Shown here: in pieces, positions 54,279 to 64,000 of the stretch
Position numbering within the stretch: position 1 is the first letter of the stretch
Layout: every line of letters starts with the position of its first letter
NCBI RefSeq assembly: GCF_001039355.2
Contig: NW_019776015.1
Span: 31,738 to 95,737 of the forward strand
Reading direction: 5' to 3'
DNA length: 64,000 bases
Source of the DNA: Lingula anatina
Taxonomy: Eukaryota; Brachiopoda; Lingulata; Lingulida; Lingulidae
Made by a program: the position numbers and the translations under genes
Notes under the pieces: model-generated
Databases searched by the model: none
The model's input: only the letters and a program-made list of their open reading frames with translations
What the model was told of the DNA's origin: nothing

Positions 54279-54863
54279 CTATATAATTAATAATAATAAT
54301 AATATATATACCCCTTCACATATTGATATATCCTGTCTACTGTCTGTTCCACCTCCCCAGGGTATTCTATCACCACAGTAGAAGTAAACCTCAGCTGGTG
54401 TTCCTCCAGTCCTAACTCATTCATTGCCTGGTCTGCATCTAACAACTGCATCTTCTGGAGAACATAATAATTGATGAACTGACAGAATGTTATACAGACA
54501 TCTAGGTGGCTGGTTAATATACATACATCCATAACTGAACTGATTTACTGTGCATTCTATGTGTATATTTCATTGGATAATTAAATATAATTAGTATAAT
54601 TATTATTATAATTGTAATTCCTACGATCATTTTAATTAGCAGCATCATTACAATTATTTGATCACTGCATGTAAGTAGTAAAATCCAAACTGTTTTTTAT
54701 TTCACCAAAAATTGATTCAATATCAAAAATTCAATATATTAAAACATTTAATATAAAATTTGATAAAAAATATTAATGACCCACTCACCTCAGCCCCCTG
54801 CATCACCAGGGCCGCATGCATCAGTTTGGGTTTCTTGGGGTCTGGACCTGCAGAGAAAGTTTG

Positions 54864-54895
<32 letters not shown>

Positions 54896-57430
54896 CACTT
54901 TTCTTAAATACTGACTGTTGTAAATTATGTCAGTAAATTCCTCTTGTAGTAAGTATGACGAACATTCTGAAATAATTTTCCAAAAATTTTCATGTTTTAA
55001 GGGATTATTTCTGATCCACCTTAGCAAATGCCAAAACCCCCTCTAACCCATTAATTTTCAAGTAATTAAACTGTGAAAAAAATACAACAGGTCATCAAAA
55101 CCTTTAAATTACAGAAGTGAAAACATCCTTGGCAGAATTAAAATTACTTTGCTTTTAAACTCCTTTATTTAAGAATTTGGGGACGTTTCGGAAATTGAAA
55201 CTCCGCCCCTCACCTGCCCCTGATGACATTTCTCTTTTGAGTAAATTGACTGAGGCCTCTACTGGAATGTCTGCAGATGTTGCTATGGTAACTGTCTCCC
55301 CATTGGCTGGCATTGTACATTCTGTCCCTGTGGTAACCAATCAGAAAGCAGGTCAGACAAAATAGCAGTGGTTGAAAATTATCACATCAATATTTTACAT
55401 GCTAGTTGACAGGAATCGATTTACATAATAAAGCAATCTGATTGAAATGTCGTAATGTTGTTTTATTTTAAAGTCACTTTCAAATAAGTTAACTGTAATA
55501 AAAATGCAAAAATTACATATGTTATTGATTCTCAGTCAACAACAGTTCTATAAGTAATCTCTTTTTATAAATTAACTTTTAAGAAACTGATTCAAAAGTA
55601 AATTACCAAATGAAACTTAATCAAAAATTTGACTCTAGTCCTAAATCAAACCCCAGCAAAATTGTAACTGAAATATCTCATCTTATCACTTTTTCCAAAT
55701 AGTGGTTATTTTCATTCCATTTTCTCACCAAACTCCTGAAATATCTTCTTCTTCAAGAACTCCATCTTGCCTGCCTCGCCGTGCACCAGCATCACGTTCT
55801 TGGGCTCGCACTGCTGAATCAGCTGCATGATCCCCTTCGCGTCAGCGTGCGCACTGAATGACATGTACTGCACCGAAAGTTTGACATCAACCTGATAGGA
55901 AACATTAAATTACAATAGTACCTGACTATACTTCTGGCCTGATTAGAAAAAAATCACAGATACCTGGGAAATATCCTCCATAATCGATAAACCAAACATG
56001 ACTTCTCTTTAAATTGTTGTTGCCCCCACCTGGATCAACTGTACACAACTTTCTACCAGGCTTTGAAATTTTTATCAAACATGACTGGTTGCAGCTTGTC
56101 TACAGGGGCGTATAGGGCTGTTCACATGTCGTGGCTGGGACACCCCATTAAAAAGAAGTATGACATACTACTTCAAATTTTCAAACAACTCACTTATACC
56201 ATGAATTTATCCTTTGAAATCCATTTCATTTAGTCTGTGAGAAAAATGTACTTTCTAACATGAAGACAACTAACATGTTTTATTTATTACTTTTTTTTAA
56301 TAACAAGTAACTACTGTTCTTACAGTCTGCCTGTTCTCTAGTTCCAGCCTCCTCACTCCATTCAGAATCTTGTGACCCACTGTCCCTGCCACACAGTAAC
56401 CTGGCATTATCACCTGGAAGACACACAACACAATTGTAGGGGGCAGCACAAGACAGAATACACAGAACACAACTGTAGGGGGCAGCATGAGTTGGAATTT
56501 ACACAACACAACTGCAATGGCAGCACAATCAAATCTTTTATGAAATCATAGTCAGATTCACAAGAGAAAGAAAATGGCCTCAATATTTGTATGTGAGCAA
56601 TTAGAATTAAGCTTCCTCTTCAGGTGGACACTTTTCATAAATCAAATTGCACTCACCATGTTATTTTCGCTGGTGCACCATTTCTTGAAGATTTGCAGCG
56701 AGAGGCCAGCGTGGAGCATCCCTGGGGTGGCAAACACCACCATGGCCCCCGGGTTATCAATATAAGACCTGTCAAAGGCCTGGAATAGAGCAAGAAGGAA
56801 TGGAAATTCTTCAGTTTGAGGTTACTGCAGCATTATAGTTAACTATGAGTAAATGTGAAGCATATTTTAATTATGTAAGGACAATGATAAAATATTTAAC
56901 AGTTTTTAAACTAATTTATCTCTGATTTAGCTCAAATTTAATTAAAATTATTTAGTTATTTGTCAAATTAAAATTTTATCTAGAAAGTCGAGCAATGAGT
57001 ATTATGTACATCCAAGGAACATATTCTTTTTGTGTTTTTCTAGATTAATGAACTTTTTGTTAGCAATGCTATGTCATTCAGTACCTTTATATGCTTAAAC
57101 TCAAACATATTTCTCTGCACAAAAGTTTTCCTGATCTTCTGATTGGTCCATGTGATAAAGAGTTTGTAATAATGATTTGCCTGAAATGAAAGGTTACAAT
57201 AATGGCATGAAATATGAACCAAATCAATCAATAAAATGCTTTTGTCTATAAAAGGTGAATATAATACACTCAAGTAGCTAATTTACAACTCTAAAGCAAT
57301 ACTCACTCATTTTCCTAAATCAGATACGACCTAATTTACAAGTGACAAAGTGCGAAAAAATGTACAGTAGCAGTCAGTGTTTTAATACAAAGTTTAACTT
57401 GACTTTTTTTGGCAAGATTTACTAAGTAGC

Positions 57431-57474
<44 letters not shown>

Positions 57475-60325
57475 ACTCACCTTTTCTGTTAACCCCAGAG
57501 AGAAATAGATGGGAACTTTGAGGTTCATTCTGTCCCAGTAAGTTTCTAGCAGAATGCAGAGTTCTTGTGCTCTGCCCAAGGCAAACACTGGGATCAGCAC
57601 CTGAATAATTGACATATCTTAGAAAAAAATTCTAACAACAAGGGAAAAAATTTCCTTCCAAAAATTTATGTTGGTAATTTTGGCAACATAGTATTTTTGG
57701 AAGGTAATTGTTGGTAATTTTGGCAATGTAATAATGTTTTACTTTTTACCTCCAGACACAGACTAGAAGTATTGGCCTATCTCAAACAGCAATGGCGTAT
57801 TATTATTTATTTTAAATCATTCTTTAAATTCTATTAACATAAAAGAATATAAATGTTCCCACCTTTCCACCTTTATCAACACAATCATGGACCTTCTTGA
57901 GAAAATCTCTCTCTCGGCACCTCTTGGAATCTCGTATTGTGGTGGCGTAAGTGGACTCAGTGATCAAAAGGTCAGGACGACATTTGTCAATCCAGGCGGC
58001 GCCCAGGTGACGATCAGGTGTCATGTTGTAGTCCCCCTGGGGTAAAACAGTTTTTAACTTTACACAGTTTGATAAAACGTGACAGCAGGCTACAAAAAAG
58101 TTTTTTTAAAGATGACAAGATTAAATGAAAGCTGACAGAAAAAATTTTAAATTAGTAGAAGATAAAAAGATGCATCACCTAAATGAACGTCTGAACTTGC
58201 TTACAAGTGACAAAAAGTTCAATACCTTGTCAGGCAGAAACTAACAATTGATAGATTTCAAAAAAAAAAAAATTCATAAAATTGCAACAGAACTTATAAG
58301 TGCTCTCAGACTGCTTAGGAAATGTACCCATCTTCCTCTAATGAATACTATACATTATACTTACTGTATAAACCACAGATTGTGAGCCCACTGTGATACG
58401 GAACATGGCAGCACCAAGCACATGACCAGCGTAGTATGCCTTGATCTCCAGTTCATCATCCACCTGGAAATAAACAATAGGTGACAGCACAATATGACAA
58501 CAAATTACTATCCTAAAATGAATAACTTGAACTTTGATATCCAGCTCATCATACACATGGACATACAAACTGACTGATAGTAGTTATTCTGGAGTAATCC
58601 CATGCCACATGTGCACCAATCAAAGACACACAGTATTGCTCTACTTGCCGTCAGAGGTCATCACTAGCATCCCAACCATATGACTTCAATCTTACTAAGA
58701 TTTAACACAATATTTAATACTAACCTGCACTGTTTGATGTAAATTAACAGGTACCACTTTTTTCATGCAATTCTTGATCATTTCTGAAGTAAAAAAGTTT
58801 TGTTCTCCTTTTCTGTCCACAGTAATCTTTCTGTAGTCTTCCTGAAAAAAGAAATGAAAATCATATTTCAGATATATCCAGTAAAATTAATTTGGTTATA
58901 ACAATAAAAACTTATTTCCCTCAGTTCAACAAACTAACAAAATTATCTTCAAAAATGATAAAAGAGTAAGGATATCTCTTATAATCAAATGCTTTCTGTG
59001 TTTAGCCAGCATATCTTACAGTCAGTATTTGGAAAAAAATTATTAATATCAGAATGTGACAATCAGCTCAATCTAAGGCCACTCACCAACAGAATGGGGC
59101 ATATAGCTTTAGTGGGCTGCGTCATATAAATAGGCCCATCAAAGCCTACCATCTCTGACATATATGGTAGCGCCCCACAGTGGTCAAGATGAAAGTGACT
59201 GAAATTTACAACAGAAATCAATGTGAGATCAGCAACAGGCTTTAAGCACTGTACATCAAATAATAACAATAATCTGAGCATCTGTATATAATTGTTCAAA
59301 AATTCAAAAATATTTTTTAAATGTTTGGCATTCAAAAATGTTCAATAATTACCATACCTGATGATAACGCAGTCCAGGTATTCTGTCAATGTCCCTGACC
59401 TGTTTATATAGGTGAAGTCAGGAAACCTTCTCTGGATGATTAAAAGAAAATAGCAAGTTCAGAAGAAATGTTGTCTTTGAAACATGAAAACAGGTTTTGT
59501 AATAGATAAGCTTTCTCCTTCCACATGATTTCAATATGAAAAATTGATTTAGAGTCAAACAAGCATCAAAATATGAAGCACACATGGAGGCTGAAATCAC
59601 CTCTGCTTACATCATCATTGTATCCCATATGCATCCCACAATCCAGCATGACATTCTTGCCACCAAGAGAAACTATAATACAGCTTCTGCCAACATCTGA
59701 AATGATTGTATTTTTAGAACTTTTATAATCCAATCTCTCTGAAGAATCCAGAAAAAAATTAATAACTTTTTTGTGCTATCCTAATAGTGCATGAATAATT
59801 ACTAATAAAATTTTACTACTTTTAAATGTCTTAATAAATCAGATCAAATCAAACCTCTCTCTCTTATTCTTTCTTTCTCTCTCCCTCTCTCATGTTGATA
59901 ACATGGGAGAAGTTCAGTTAACATTAAACAAAGATGCTTGATTTTACGCATTATCAGGATATAAGGAGGGGCCTTTAAATGTACTGACTGCCATTCACAT
60001 TTCTACTTACCCTGCCCGGCTCCTGAAACAAACAAGAAAGGGAAATATATAATGTATATCATTTTTGTAAAAATGCATTTTAATTTTTGTTTTAAAAAAT
60101 CTAAGATAAATTATTCTTTCTGCATAACAGTGTGCAAACATAAGATATGCATAAAAACTTAAATTATTTCGCAAACTAATCTCTGCCGTCATTTGTTTTA
60201 GTTTCAAAACAACTTGAAACTTTCAAGTTTCAGCCGCATACTAAATTTCATATTTCAAAGCATGCTGTAATTAGTGCATGCATCAATCCAAATTTACCCA
60301 GTGGGACCACTTTGATTTCAGCCAT
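53528..60325 (-). CDS. INTS11: Integrator complex subunit 11 (catalytic RNA endonuclease)
   Basis: Metallo-beta-lactamase/beta-CASP nuclease that cleaves snRNA 3' ends and paused nascent transcripts in the nucleus. Exons in transcript order: 60298-60325, 60011-60022, 59611-59696, 59358-59431, 59087-59198, 58725-58841, 58365-58463, 57863-58036, 57481-57600, 57085-57180, 56657-56779, 56324-56413, 55729-55891, 55214-55327, 54789-54847, 54312-54454, 53772-53901, 53528-53587. This gives 599 residues (human 600). The active-site set is intact: HFHLDH at 68-73, His157, Asp178, Glu203 in [10 protein letters not shown], and His392 in MSFSAHAD. The C-terminal part, from [12 protein letters not shown] to the end at GIPST, covers the region that pairs with INTS9. 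The start [12 protein letters not shown] matches the family. It is divergent from CPTP and convergent with the neprilysin-like gene. Confidence 0.97.
54180..54310. repeat. Long (GA)n tract and AT-rich simple repeat beside an INTS11 donor
   Basis: About 46 GA units to 54275, then TAATAA and ATATAT words up to the donor of INTS11 exon 54312-54454. On the transcribed strand this reads as TA-rich sequence followed by a long CU-rich tract, starting about 35 nt into the intron. Confidence 0.95.
54869..54897. repeat. Poly(A) tract in an INTS11 intron
   Basis: A run of 29 or so A bases. It reads as poly(U) in the transcript, upstream of the acceptor of exon 54789-54847. Confidence 0.9.
56417..56525. 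repeat. Three ~42-bp repeats just upstream of an INTS11 exon
   Basis: ACACAACACAATTGTAGGGG, ACACAGAACACAACTGTAGG and ACACAACACAACTGCAATGG start successive units, each followed by GGCAGCA. In transcript sense they lie immediately before exon 56324-56413. Confidence 0.8.
57434..57471. repeat. (GA)n microsatellite beside an INTS11 donor
   Basis: About 19 AG units. In the INTS11 transcript it is a CU tract starting about 10 nt after the donor of exon 57481-57600. Confidence 0.95.
58528..58568 (-). pseudogene. INTS11: Partial copy of an INTS11 exon start
   Basis: On the minus strand, GTATGTCCATGTGTATGATG and the following AGCTGGATATCAAAG parallel the true acceptor and start of exon 58365-58463 (TATTTCCAGGTGGATGATGA, ACTGGAGATCAAG). 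Translated, VYDELDIK mirrors VDDELEIK. The acceptor AG has become AT, so the copy should be inactive. It lies about 95 bp upstream of the real exon. Confidence 0.75.
60011..60022 (-). CDS. INTS11: 12-nt microexon of INTS11
   Basis: In transcript sense, TTTGTTTCAG precedes GAGCCGGGCAGG, and GTAAGT follows. It supplies the codons for GAGQ at residues 10-13 between exon 1 ([10 protein letters not shown]) and exon 3 (DVGRSC). Without it four conserved residues next to the first metal-site strand are lost, with no frameshift because the length is divisible by three. Confidence 0.93.
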
Positions 60326-60507
60326 GGTTTCAGAAGATATATGATGTAATTCTTTACTATGAAATTATAATTATCCGGTGACAAAACAAGGATAACATCA
60401 ACTTCACATCTCCTCGTCTCTCGTGTGTACAGTTTTCTAAGGACCGCGGCAAATGATATTTTCTACCAATCAAATTTCTGGGATCCATCAGCGTCGAACA
60501 CACGGAA
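60326..60507. promoter_or_regulatory. Bidirectional promoter between INTS11 and CPTP
   Basis: Only 182 bp separate the two start codons, so both transcription starts and both leaders must fit here or overlap. It contains a CCAAT word at 60466-60470 (ACCAATCA), a short GC-rich patch GGACCGCGGC near 60441, and TTATCCGGTGAC near 60371 resembling an ETS-type core. I see no clear TATA box set for either gene. The motif calls are by eye. Confidence 0.75.
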
Positions 60508-62017
60508 ATGGCTGAGGCGGAGAAGAAGTTTAACTTGGATCTTATGTGTGAGGCGTTTTGTAAATGCAAAACCGACGACGGAGAGCTTTTGATGGATGAA
60601 TACATCAAGGCATACCACCAGCTAATAAAGTAAGTAGATGTGAAGCTTAAAGCGCCATAGTTAAAGTAGTCGGCATGGGTCGATTTAGTGCCTTCTCTGC
60701 TTCCCTAGACAGTGATTCCGACTGGACTGGTGATCAATAAAACCGCTGAGATATGTTAACATACACTGTGGTTTCAAAGAATTCGAGCAGGACTGCAAAA
60801 ATGCAAGGCATGGGGAAGACCAGAAAAATACGTTGCAGGCAACAAGGATCTAGCGTTTTCCATGCTGTCAATGAGGAATGGTTTGCTTACACTTTCATTT
60901 TTTAATTATTGGCATATTTTTAAAGAGATGTTTATCGTTTATGGCGAACTTAACCTCTTCATTTGCATGTGCTTAGAATTTCTCCCAAATGTACATTATT
61001 CCTGCTGTCTCATGCAAGTTTCGCTTTCAAAGATATTTTTTTAAAATTAATTTTGCTTTGTTTTTAATTGCAGCTTTAACAGCCTCCTTGGTACAGTGTT
61101 CAATTTCGTAAACTGTGATATCAGAGATAAAGTTCACATACTGGAACATCACCTCAAGTCTGAGCAGGGTATGTCTTGCAGGGACTGCTGTGATGTTTGC
61201 GTCATTGTGTGATGTCAATGCTGAAAGTGTCCTCAGCTATGTTAAAAGAGAGAGTGATGGTGTTAGCAAATTTCCATGTTATTTTTATTTATATTTTATA
61301 TGGTATCATAAGCCTTAATGTTGACATTGAGAATTGCAGCTTAAATGGCAAGAAAAGTTATAGCCCTTATTTTCACAAAACTTGGTATGCCTTAATGAGT
61401 TAAAACACCTGTGGCCTAAATACACAGTGGAACATTTCACAATATACTGATATAGCTGTAGCATTTAGATACATTATATGATGTGAAAGGCCTTATTTTG
61501 CATCTGTTATCTTAATAAATAACTATAAACAGCAGCAAGTGTAGACAAGTGGTCAGTAATTTGTTGAACATGATCATTTTTTTTTTTACTATTCTCAGGT
61601 GAACACTATGCCACAGTTCAGAAAATGATCCTCTACGAAGTCGAAAAAGGAACAACAGCAAAAACAAGCAAGGTTGCCTCAGGTTCACGAACATTCCTTC
61701 GCCTCCACCGAGCTCTTGAATTCCTGGCAAGTTTTCTGGATAAACTGGTCCAGGCCCAGGAGGGGGATAAGGTGTCATGGCTGGCAGTGGACGCCTACAG
61801 AACAACACTGAGTAAGTTTCATCCTTGGTTGATTAGAAAAGGTGCCGAACTCGCGATGCACACCTTGCCCACACAACAACAGCTGATGGAGAAGATAGGA
61901 ATGAGCGACGTGGAAGTGACGAAAACGACGTTACGAAAGACCATAGTTGCAGCTCAAGAGGTCTATGCCAGTGCACAGGACTTGTATACCAAGCATAATT
62001 TGCTGGACTTGCCTTAA
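60508..62017 (+). CDS. CPTP: Ceramide-1-phosphate transfer protein (GLTP domain)
   Basis: Cytosolic GLTP-fold protein that moves ceramide-1-phosphate between membranes. Exons 60508-60629, 61074-61168 and 61599-62017 encode 211 residues; human CPTP has 214. Residues matching the phosphate-headgroup site are present: Asp56 and Lys60 in CDIRDK, Arg103 and Arg107 in SRTFLRLHRAL, and His147 in FHPWLIRKGA. The end LYTKHNLLDLP closely resembles the human C-terminus. The ATG is the first in frame after the short promoter. Neighbour INTS11 is divergent, with 182 bp between starts. Confidence 0.96.
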
Positions 62018-64000
62018 GACAGGTGCTTCAGTTAAGTGGATTCTCTTGCATAGATGGGTAAAAAGACAGAACTAGAGTGATTCATCATAATACTGATATT
62101 GTATGACTTAATGCTGAGCTCACATTCAGATGAAAGTTGGATCGTTTCTAACTTACATGAAACACAAGTCATGACCTACATTGTTACTAAATTTGGCTAA
62201 AATTGAATTTGTATTCACTTAGTAGAGAAATCCCTATGTTTTTAGCACCTGGATAAAGTATACCAGTACTTAGTAGGGAAAGCCCTAATCCAATATAGCT
62301 TGTTTCATACTGTACTGGTATCTCACAAAGATACCCGGAGGACAAGATCAGGTATGTTTAATGTGTAAATTAGTAATTAACTTAATTGACCATGATGATA
62401 TTATATTTTTTAATGCGATAATGCTGTGGCTTTGTACAGTAGATCTGCTTTAGATGAAATGGACCTCTGGATACCTCTACGTCGTCTACGGTAACCATAG
62501 AAATACTTGAATAACCATACAAATGTTATGATAATTACTCAGTTGATTTCAACAACAATAATTGATACCCCCCACCCTTCCCCATCATAAAAAGTTTGAA
62601 CAGTAATACTTTAAAGTGATGATTCAGAAGTTTTGACATGCGAGATGGCTTCATGTCAGTACTGTAAGTACATTTTTGTCTATTTAAGATATTAGGAAAG
62701 TGAGACAATCTAATTTTAAGTAGTAGTAGTAGTAATTATCATTACTAGAGGGTAAATCTTGTTATAACACTTTGTTAAACCTTTCAGTATGGGATCCCGG
62801 TGTAATAATCCTGTTTCTGTTTCTGCTTAGAATTTTGGTCAGCTACTGTGCAAGTCATATTTCTCAACGAATTTAAAGGGCTCTTACCTCATATTTCAGG
62901 AATTTATGAGAGCCTTAGAACGGATTGGTGATAGTTTGTGTTCTTTCTAGAAACGGTAGCCCATTTAAGCATTTCAACTTGTAAGAGACAATTTTTTAAA
63001 AAGCTCTGAACAGTATTGCAAAGTTGATTATTGACACTTAGTAGTTTAAAAGAAGGCCCCAATACTTGTACAATTTTTGCCAGTACACGCCGAATGGCAT
63101 GTAAGGTCAAGCAAAATTGATACTTTGTTTAATGAGTGAGGACCCTCTGGAAAGAGGGCCAGTATTTTATTATTTTTTTAACATAACAATGTTAATGCAA
63201 GAACTGTTACAGATTTTTTCAAAATTTATTTTAAGGGTAGAAAATGTCAAATTCACTATGTAGGGGGTATAAGTGTCTAAGATGACTCAAGACATAGATG
63301 TTTGATTTCTTCCATTTACCAAAAAAAAAAAAAAAAAAAAAATTACTAGTCTGACGACAAATGTGCAATTTTTTAAACATTTGAAACCCATATTTTGAAT
63401 CTCACTCTCATTTTGATTTTATGGGTTTTTGTATTTTTCATGATCAAATGAATCCAATTTTGATTGAAATTGTTAAGCGTTGTGGTATATAAAAACAATT
63501 GGTGCTTTTGTTATTTTATCCATTTTTCTTAAATATTACCGTGGCATATTTAAATATTATCTCAGCATAATTTTGAGCTTGAACAATATTTTATAATGCT
63601 GGACATATTGAGCTTTTTCAATTTCTAGTTAGTGTAAAGAACAGATCAAGTTTTCTTTTAATTCTGTATTCCCATTTTAAGTCCTTATTCCATGACAAAG
63701 TGAATTCCAAGTGTTGTGTGGTTCAATATTAATGTGTATCAAAGGGTAATAAAATTATCATTTTGAAAGATAATTGTGGTTGTTGACCAGAAATTTAGGT
63801 CAATTTTCAAATTAACTGGCTGGATTTCTTTTCTTTTTATTTGAAAACATGTTTGGTACTATCTCTTCCTGCTTAATTTCTAACACCCCAAGATTATGTC
63901 CGACTTTATCTGCAAATTGATCCTAACAGAAATGTTGAGGTTGAAGTGAAAAACTTTTTTTCTTTTGTGTTCAAAGCCAAAGTGCTCAAACCTGACTGGT
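62018..64000 (+). terminator. CPTP 3' UTR and downstream sequence
   Basis: AT-rich with no further coding region seen. AATAAA at 63748-63753, followed about 25 bp later by GTGGTTGTTG, is the best cleavage-signal arrangement and would give a 3' UTR of about 1.75 kb. A poly(A) tract at 63322-63343 is internal. The last 200 bp show nothing recognisable. Confidence 0.5.

Overview
This is metazoan nuclear DNA: AT-rich, with short exons joined by GT-AG introns, abundant microsatellites and small inverted-repeat transposons. The protein families and the overall style suggest a lophotrochozoan, possibly a mollusc. That placement is an inference from general impression, not a proof. Four protein-coding genes can be reconstructed exon by exon in consistent reading frames.

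Region 1 (591-16747, + strand) is a complete M13 zinc metalloprotease of endothelin-converting-enzyme (ECE) type: 19 coding exons and about 782 residues, a type II membrane ectoenzyme. Its likely 3' UTR runs to about 19.3 kb. Region 2 (about 19.3-37.7 kb) has no recognisable intact gene. It holds microsatellites, several families of short inverted-repeat (MITE-like) elements, one nearly perfect 125-bp palindrome, and one orphan coding-like fragment. Region 3 (37695-51697, + strand) is a second M13 peptidase in tandem, closer to neprilysin: 21 coding exons, 769 residues. It also carries a duplicated penultimate exon that looks like a mutually exclusive alternative (50212-50288 versus 51163-51239).

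Region 4 (53528-60325, - strand) is INTS11, the catalytic subunit of the Integrator complex: 18 exons, 599 residues, including a 12-nt microexon. It converges on the neprilysin-like gene. Its start codon lies only 182 bp from that of a divergently transcribed CPTP (GLTPD1) ceramide-1-phosphate transfer protein gene (60508-62017, + strand; 3 exons, 211 residues). INTS11 and CPTP are also head-to-head neighbours in human, so this looks like an ancient shared promoter.

The two peptidases would cleave peptides at the cell surface. INTS11 cleaves nascent RNA in the nucleus, and CPTP moves a lipid in the cytosol. No single pathway links the four. The most unusual theme is at DNA level: short tandem duplications repeatedly straddle splice junctions (about 6.26, 7.2, 46.6, 47.1, 47.7 and 58.5 kb), in addition to the whole-exon duplication. 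Splice-site duplication therefore seems to be a recurrent source of candidate transcript variation in this window.
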